64,000 nucleotides of DNA from Symsagittifera roscoffensis (Eukaryota; Xenacoelomorpha; Acoela; Convolutidae). The stretch is taken from positions 71,887,345-71,951,344 of the forward strand of contig NC_087062.1 in the NCBI RefSeq assembly GCF_963678635.1, written 5' to 3'. Below the pieces are notes generated by a model. The model searched no databases. It worked only from the letters and a program-made list of their open reading frames with translations, and was not told the DNA's origin. Shown piece by piece: positions 57,114 through 64,000 of the stretch. Every line of letters starts with the position of its first letter. Position 1 is the first letter of the stretch. The position numbers and the translations under genes were made by a program.

Positions 57114-57325
57114 ATCATTTTCTTCAAAATCTGTTGTCATTTTCTTCGTCAATCTGTTGTCATTTTCTTCGTCAATCTGTTTTCATTTTCTTTGTCAATC
57201 AAAAGTTCAACAAGTTTTTATGATTTTTTAAAAATTTTCTGATCATTTTCTTCAAAATCTGTTGTCATTTTCTGCGTCAATCATTTTCTGCGTCAGTCAT
57301 TTTCTTCGTCAATCTGTTGATTGAC
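57114..57325 (+). repeat. minisatellite with unit of about 23 bp
   Basis: Repeats of cattttcttcgtcaatctgt with variants (ttcaaaatctgttgt, tgcgtcaatcat). They lie in two runs at about 57114-57200 and 57244-57322, separated by unrelated sequence. Confidence 0.8.
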
Positions 57326-58669
57326 GAATATGCTTAAATTATAGTTATACGCCAGATCCTTTAATCGCACCCCGCTGAAAAAACTACACTAATTTAAAAA
57401 AAAACTTGTGTAGTTTCTTTACGACTATGTGCTTGCATAGTAACCGAGTATACTTGTTTCCCTTTTAGTTTCATTTGATTTTAAATCAGATTCATTTGTT
57501 AGCAGGAACCTAGTTAAATTTCTTCAAAAGTGCTAAAAGCGCGAGAATAACCTTAATAGCTTTGAGGTTTGAGTGCGGATTTAAATTTATCGATTTCCCA
57601 GCACAACAAAAATTGCCTGTAGATCCCGTTCTCCAAAGAAGAGGCGAGTCGCTGAAAGATTCGAAAAATCAAAGAGCTGTAATGTAATACTTTTTCTCCG
57701 AAATGTCAAAAATTGAATTTTTTGACGGTTTTCCAACTTTCTGATGGCTGCTGATTTTTTAAGCATAAATTTCCTGTAAAGATTAGGTTTTTTAGTGTTA
57801 TTCCAAGACCCAATTAAAGGTTTCGAGTTATTTAAAAAGTTATCGGTTACTACGGAAGTAAAACTGGTCGACAGCAGCTTTAAATGCAATTAATTAAAAT
57901 CAATTAGGAAGGAATAAGTTTATAACAAACCGAATAAATATAGAGAACTGTCTGGAATCCACAAAACAACTAAGATCGGCAAAATGATACCGCACTCAAT
58001 ATCTGAAAAAAATGAACGTAGCGAAGTTTTATATAGGTCTTGGTGATTTTTTTTTCCAGGTAAAAGTCTTGAACATTGTTCACGCTCAAGTTTGACTTGT
58101 CCCAATTTGACTTCTGATTTCTTCTCAATTTCAGTTCATTCTTGTGTGAAAAGGAAGGCAAACTTCACTATCTAAACAGCAAAAGTTAAAAGTCGACCTG
58201 ATTGAATTATAATTTTGAAAAGCAATTTAAATTTTATAAATCTCCCAGCATAACAAACACTTAATCTAATGATCCATTTTTTCTCAATTTGAGATGATTT
58301 TAGCAAAGTGAAGAAAGTGGAATTCGTAGAACTTTAAGGCCAAATATACTTTTTGAGAGTTGAATTTTTATTCGAAAACAAGTCAAATGCTTTCTGTTTC
58401 CTTGCGTTCATTGAGTCTTTTTCAACAGTTTGTTGGCTAATTTTTTTTTATGGAAGACATCAGCAGTCTTAAAAAGGATCTTGTAACTTATTATCTCAAC
58501 CCTTCTCCCTCTATAGTATCTTGTAACGAATTTCCTCCCCTATTAAGATAAAATTGTTTGAAAAAGGTTATTATGTCAAATTGATTAATATGACTACATT
58601 ATGAATGTTTTATGCTCTATCTATGGGCTCAGCTTCCATAATATATTTGTGTTATGTTTTTCAATTCTT
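57326..58669 (+). other. downstream of Egfr: family B copies up to the duplication joint
   Basis: An H 5'-like stretch (aacttgtgtagtttctttacg) lies near 57405. Partial family B lies at 57530-57760, and a fuller family B copy at about 58010-58445 (atgaacgtagcgaag, gtgaaaaggaaggcaaac, tcaacagtttgttggctaa). 58446-58669 is unique. The joint to duplication unit 2 is at 58669/58670. Confidence 0.6.
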
Positions 58670-58752
58670 GTAATCCGAAATAGTAATTGTATATAACATG
58701 GGGATCCAATTTGAAAGTATGTTTCTTAAATGGAGTCTGCTTTTCACCGCAG

Positions 58753-59151
58753 CCTTTTTTGAACTCCAGTGGAAGGCTGGATTCCTCCGTTTCCAATAGC
58801 AACGGTGCCTCGCTAGGGGGCGACTATGTTCCCAGAACCCTGCCCCCTTACCTGTCGGTAACCGGAGACACTATCTGTTCATGGACTTATGACGATGAGG
58901 CCATGAGCCGTAGTGGTGTGCAAGGACCCTCTAAAACCTCCACACTTCCGGGGGGTGGGGCGAATAACAATTATAATCCCCTGGGTGGGGGAAGTTTTTC
59001 CAGTTACAACAGCAAATGTTCCTCAGCCTATACACAAGAATCATACGTGCCTCTAACCTGTAATTCGTCCTCGGTTATGAGCGACCGATATAAAATTATG
59101 TCAGCCAATAACAACAACGTCCCTCATATGGACCAGAGCGAACGTGAAAAG
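58753..59151 (+). CDS. second copy of Egfr exon 16
   Basis: Same length and, as far as I can read, the same 133 residues as 50528-50926, with the same splice sites. No kinase exon precedes it: 56376-58669 holds only 3' untranslated and repeat sequence. It is either an alternative or orphan tail exon in a tandem duplication, or an assembly duplicate of the other haplotype. Confidence 0.7.
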
Positions 59152-59526
59152 GTGAGAGTACTTTGATGGTGATTGAATTGAATTGCCTGCATATTTGCAC
59201 ATGCATATAGATTTCTTTTTCCTATTTGGCTGCGAAAGTTCACAACCTTTATTTTAAATTTCCTGTATTTCAAGAGGAACACATAATTAAGCGAGAGCTG
59301 GAAAGCGATAATTTTTGTGGTCGCTTTTATTATGTCTGTTGTAGTAGTTGGTTGCCTTAAATTTATAAAACTGTCCAATGCAGTGGTAAATTTTATAGTA
59401 CCAATACGACCGACCACCAATACAACTGACTACTATGAATATAAGTATATAGCAAGCAAGAGTGAATTGCAAATATTGGCAGGATAGAAGAGAGAATTTA
59501 TGAGCAGGCTTAGCATAGTGGTTACT

Positions 59527-59598
59527 TCGTGAATAGCTCAATGGTAAAGCAATAGAATCAGAATCTAAAGATCGCAGGTTCAATTCCTGCTTCACAAC
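59527..59598 (+). tRNA. second copy of the tRNA-like sequence, anticodon CAG
   Basis: Identical to 51302-51373 and carried along in the 8.2-kb duplication. The same doubts apply: short variable region, one acceptor mismatch. Confidence 0.48.
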
Positions 59599-60520
59599 CC
59601 AAACCCAACCACTCGCGCCATCCTGCTATTATATTAAGCAGCTGGACTAGCATAAAGCTCCACTAGCATTAACAATTGAAATATATCTTTGCATCGTATC
59701 AGGTAGCGTACATTTGCGGAGAGCAAATGTATATCTCCGCTCATTGCAGCCATAGTTTTAGTTCTCACAGTATTATCGCAACAGAAACTGATTTGTATCT
59801 TTAGATGTTAAAATTCCGCATATGATTAAGCATTGATGTAGCTCTTTATAGGGGGGTTTTTCTTTTCTGGGAATCAAATTGGGACAAATTTCATCAAAAT
59901 TAATTAGATAGCTACTGTTTTTTTCTACATAGTATCATTTTCAGTAAGATAAGTTTTTCGAGGCTGTCATTTTTTGCACTGCTTTGGTTACATTACATTA
60001 CGGTTTTAGTTAATGTATTGCTTTCTAGCCTTCTTTAAAAAAAATATTTACAGCATTTGAAGGTGAATTTGCAAATTGAAAATTATGATTATTGAACAGG
60101 AGTTGATTTTTAGCTTTACCATCAAATAGTTCGTAGTTTTTGCTTTCAATGGAATTAATTTTTAAGGAGTTTTGATTATCAAATCCGACGATGAAGTGAA
60201 GTGCGAATGTTTCTGTGATGCTAGTTTGTAAAAATTGGTCGTTGATTTCTTTTCATGACAATGGATGATGATTCATCCCATGTCATTCTTTCACGGCTCT
60301 ACGAGCGGTGGTAAAGTGAATAATGTTCTAGTTCACCCTCATGATCATTAATAAGAGGCTGAGGTGAAGTTTCCAGTCCAGAAAATTGAAATAATTATTT
60401 TTCACCAAAAGATATATATATAGTGATAAGTCGTAAAGATTTAAACATTTTTTTCGGGTGGTTCTTTTTGTGCAAAATTGCTCTTGAAAACTTTTAACGA
60501 GTATGTGTTGGTTGGCCTAG

Positions 60521-60649
60521 CTATTGAGCGACGACGTACGTGGCAACTACTACCAGCCTTCAAATGAGATCCAGGGACCAATGAGTGCCCAACAGGCCGC
60601 AGGATTCGGCCCCATCACTGCCGCCAAGTTCGGAGGCTCACAATATATG
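60521..60649 (+). CDS. second copy of Egfr exon 17
   Basis: An identical 43-codon exon with the same acceptor and donor as 52298-52426. The offset falls from 8225 to 8223 because a TA run in the preceding intron is two bases shorter here. Confidence 0.68.
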
Positions 60650-60930
60650 GTACATAAAAATGCTCCTTCTGCTTGTCATAATGCATGATCGAGTAAAACT
60701 CAACATCAGAAAATCCAAATCAATCCGTTATATGCGATACGAGTAGCATACGTTATAAGGCAAAACTGATATGCGAAAATACACTGACCATATGAGATGA
60801 ATTTGATGATGAGAAAAAATAATAAAATAGGCTAAAATTTTGATGACGTGAAGGTAAAGTTAGAAAGCAAAGATTATTTGAACTATAAAGTTAGAAAGCG
60901 TTGAATACTCAATTTCGGTTCGTCTTTTAG

Positions 60931-61344
60931 GCAATCGTGCCTAACCAAATGAGCCCGAACTCTGCCGAGTACATGCTATTAGATAGATCCAGTACTGGAA
61001 CTTACGACTCTGGGGGAGCCGGTTCGAATCCCACCTGGCTCCCTAGCCAAACCAGTCCAGGTGGAACTCAAGGTGGTGGTGGGTTTAATGTGAATGAAAA
61101 AAATGTTGTGGCGGCGACGTCGAATGTTGCGAAGCACTGCAACAATAGCTATATAGATTCACCCCAAATGCGAATGAAATCAGTGACTGCCACCGCCAGT
61201 ACTGCATCGCATGCGGAAACTTCTTTTTCCTCGCCTGCCAAGGGGAAGCGGAAGAGCTTTGACTCGGCGGCTGTACTGAGAAATCAGCCCATAGTTACTT
61301 ATAGTCCCGTCAGCAGCGAGCATGCTCGTCGTTTTTCCTCAAAG
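60931..61344 (+). CDS. second copy of Egfr exon 18
   Basis: Matches 52708-53121 over 138 codons. One coding change was seen: ggtttgaat in copy 1 is ggttcgaat here, Leu to Ser. The open frame and splice sites are intact. Confidence 0.7.
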
Positions 61345-62827
61345 GTGAACTAGCACAGCCAATGACTGTAGTCGTTTTGAAGTAGGTTTGGTTCACACTT
61401 GGGCTTGATGCACGCATAGCCTAACTGCGAGATTATGACTGCGGGATGCTGCCAAAACATAACTTCAATCTACTAACAGCAGTCTCCTAACTTTTCACTT
61501 AAATGACAGCTTCAATTCGTTTTATAGAGATTTAGAAAAAAAAACTTACTCAGTTTGGTTGGAAGGAAAACTTAGCTGACAAACTGAAAATAGTAAAGAT
61601 TTTTGAATTAGCTTGCAAACTTTTTGAATTGTGTTGGTTGTTGGCTTTGCTTTTAGAAAAGCAGCAATTGAGACTCTAGAGACTTGAGTTTTAAGATTCG
61701 GTGAATTGCTCTGTTTGGCTCAATATTCCTATTATATTTTGGTTGATTGTCAAGTAGATTAGAAAATTCAATTTAGTTTCTGGCCGGAGTTATACTTAGT
61801 CACTATCAGTGGAGGTTACCCATGAGAAGCCAAAAGTCGAGCTACTGTATCAGCATCATAGAACTTTCCGACCACAATGGTCGAATGAAAAAAAAAATAT
61901 ATATATATATATTAAAAAAAAGCTAAATTGGGAGTGGGCCTAATTTAGCTTCTCAAACGATCAATATAAATAATATACTCGCTTTGAGTTAAAGTAAAGA
62001 TGATTTTTCATCCGTTGGTCGGGACAAAAAGTAGTTGAGGTAGCCACGCGTGAAACTAACAGCAGCCATACATTATCAGTCGTGTCTTTGTATTATGATT
62101 CACAAGGGACGAGGTAATCTCTCCTGCATGTTATTTTAATTTTGTTTTATCCATGTTAAGACTGGGTTTCAGTGTATTTCGTCTGGTAATCGCACTCACC
62201 TTTCCCAATGTTGATTATATGTTCCCTCACTCTATTCTCGACAATTGCTTTGGTGTCTTCCTCTGCCACAAAAACTTCATCCAATTTTAGTCATAATTCA
62301 GTTGCTTGAGTTTTCATCGTATGAAACTTTAAAACTACCGCAAATCTCTAGGAATAGTCAGTTGCTGAATAGCACGAAACATTGTCCATACGTGGTCATT
62401 TTCTGAAAAAATAGTGAAAAAAATGGGAGAAAACAACAAATGTCACGATTAAAGCTGAATATGCTATATCACTCGGCCCCTTCTGCTGTCTATTTTCGGT
62501 GCCTGATTTCGCTTAAAAAAGACTGGAATGCAAAATTTCTCCTGATTTTTGGACGCCGGAGCAATGATAATCATAATTGATGTGGTGCTGGAAAAATCTT
62601 GAATATTTTCGGGTTTTTTACATCTACCTCTTTTGAAAATTACTAAGAAGTTAGAATATTTTGACATTTCTTTGGAGAAAAGAACTTAGTGATTGGAGAT
62701 GGAATCACCCAATTAAGAAAGTAGAAACTAACGGTTATGTTTAACTTGAAGCCGCATGAGAGCTATCTTTCCGTTTTGGCACAGCGGCTTAGCTAATTGA
62801 AAAATTCTTAAGTACCCTGGTGTTTAG

Positions 62828-63079
62828 AACGAGGCCTCGGGCAAAGTGGAATCGCCTCGCGAAGACCAGGAGTTTATGCGGGAGTTCCTGTTGGAGCAGC
62901 ACAATATAGACAGCAGCCGCTACTCCATGGAGCGACCCTACAGTAAGGGGTCGGTGGACTTGCAGAGACCTCTGGTGGACCCTGAAGTGTACTTGGGACT
63001 AAACACAGGCGGCACTATTCCTAGAGGCACTTTAAATTCACAGAGAAACAACGCTTCCTACAGTCAAGCACCTTCTAAT
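62828..63079 (+). CDS. second copy of Egfr exon 19
   Basis: Matches 54609-54860 with no amino-acid difference seen. The offset is now 8219 because the TA run near 61900 is shorter than the one near 53670. Confidence 0.7.
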
Positions 63080-63396
63080 GTGAGCAGTCCAATTTTTTTT
63101 ACTAAGTTGAGTGAAAAGTAGTTTTGAGCCAATTGAACATTTCAAGTGAACGAAGCAAATAACCATCATATATATGCAATCTGTCTATCAAGAAAATTCC
63201 AGTGTCTGAAATAAATGCATGGCTAATTATCGTCACCCAGACTGAATTACGCTAAAGTGAAATGGTAACAGAGCAGTGGTCTCGTATCTCATCGTCAAAA
63301 AGATGAACCGACTTTAAACACGTTCTCTTGATTTTTCTAGTACATATTTGAACTGAAATATTTGAAATTGAGACTGTATAGTTTCCGTGGTTTAAG

Positions 63397-63742
63397 GGAT
63401 CTGGAGGCACCATCGAAGACAACAACTACATAAACTCGCCCGCGGCCTCCACTCCCTCGACAGTGGTTGGGCGAACAAGTTCCCGCTCCAAGCCAATGAT
63501 ACCCCCTCCCAAACTGCCTCTCGCCTCCTCTCCCACACACCCCGAAGCATACCCCATCTCAGCCACTGGTCCCCACATGGGCCCAATGTCATCCTATAAG
63601 AGGGTATCGGGAGATGGTTACCCGGCACCCGGGGGATCAGGGCTGCAACATAGCTCCACTAACAGCACTGGATGTAGCCGAGGATCCGACGCGGACAATG
63701 TGTTCAACTACGAGCATGTACCAGACCACCGAATGAAACATG
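63397..63742 (+). CDS. second copy of Egfr exon 20
   Basis: Matches 55178-55523, with two silent differences (CTT/CTG for Leu and GAT/GAC for Asp). Past the donor the retained-intron frame differs by one residue (Ala to Lys before FPPS). By the offset, the copy of exon 21 should start near 64113, outside the window. Confidence 0.7.
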
Positions 63743-64000
63743 GTTTGTTGAGGCTGAATGTTACTGAGAACAAGCGAAAATTCCCTCCCTCTTAAACTAA
63801 CCAAGTGAACGATCTCCCCCTTAAAAACATGCGGTAATTTTATAAAACCAAGTTTATCATGCAAGATGCTGAATTCTGATTGTCTGACAAAGACTGCTTA
63901 CAAAAAAGTGAATGATTTAGGGGGTTGTTCACTAGGGCCTCTGTCTCAAGCTGATAACTCAAAAACTACAGAAAAGTGAATTTTCTTTTTTCTTAACTAT

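Larger units (their letters stand above)
50445..58669 (+). repeat. 8.2-kb tandem duplication, unit 1 (Egfr tail exons 16-21 and flank)
   Basis: The sequence from the G at 50445 recurs from 58670 onward in the same orientation. Upstream of these points the two sequences are unrelated. The unit starts 83 bases before exon 16, inside intron 15, next to a short direct repeat (aatagtaat twice). Over about 5.3 kb of overlap I noticed only a handful of substitutions plus length changes in TA runs. Confidence 0.88.
58670..64000 (+). repeat. 8.2-kb tandem duplication, unit 2 (runs off the window)
   Basis: Corresponds to 50445-55781. It carries copies of exons 16-20, all introns between them and the tRNA-like sequence. 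Divergence looks like a few differences per kilobase, which fits either allelic variation or a very young duplication. Exon 21 and the right breakpoint would lie beyond the window. Confidence 0.88.

Noticed and set aside
56376-58669. A second receptor gene upstream of the duplicated tail
   Set aside because: No transmembrane or kinase exon, and no promoter-like or signal-peptide sequence, in this stretch.

Overview
This is a eukaryotic window. It holds the 3' part of one multi-exon gene on the + strand, encoding an EGFR/ErbB-family receptor tyrosine kinase. Twenty-one exons between 18907 and 56375 join with matching phases and canonical GT-AG junctions into one open frame of 1553 codons plus a stop. 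The 5' part (signal peptide, first L domain, first cysteine-rich domain and start of the second L domain) is not here, so the first visible intron is longer than 18.9 kb. The coding exons have mixed base composition and the introns are strongly A+T-rich. The cysteine-rich ectodomain has extra modules beyond the vertebrate plan, so the source is most likely an invertebrate animal. I cannot name the phylum.

Layout: 1-18906 is intron made almost wholly of repeats. These are a higher-order array of about 170-bp monomers (1-2864), three head-to-tail units of about 3.24 kb (2865-11738), a 200-N assembly gap, and a mosaic of dispersed and inverted repeats. 18907-43194 carries the second L domain and the furin-like ectodomain exons, separated by repeat-rich introns. 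43609-50148 carries the transmembrane helix, juxtamembrane segment and complete kinase domain. 50528-56375 carries a very long tyrosine-rich tail that ends in a PDZ-ligand-like terminus. From 58670 to the window end, the tail region starting at 50445 is repeated at about 8.2 kb spacing with very few differences. This is either a recent tandem duplication or an assembly (haplotype) duplicate.

The protein would bind EGF-like ligands outside the cell and signal through its kinase. The tail carries motifs of the types that bind GRB2 (three Y-I-[N/D]-S-P sites), the PI3K p85 subunit (YxxM), PTB domains (NPxY) and PDZ domains. The introns hold several repeat families. One is a hairpin-ended element (called H here), some copies of which contain the 170-bp monomers. 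Another is a family of roughly 500 bp (called B here) into which H copies are inserted at the same internal position. There is also a 379-bp MITE-like element and several tRNA-like sequences. H and B are labels used only in this annotation. I found no second protein-coding gene, no CRISPR array and no bacterial or viral gene.
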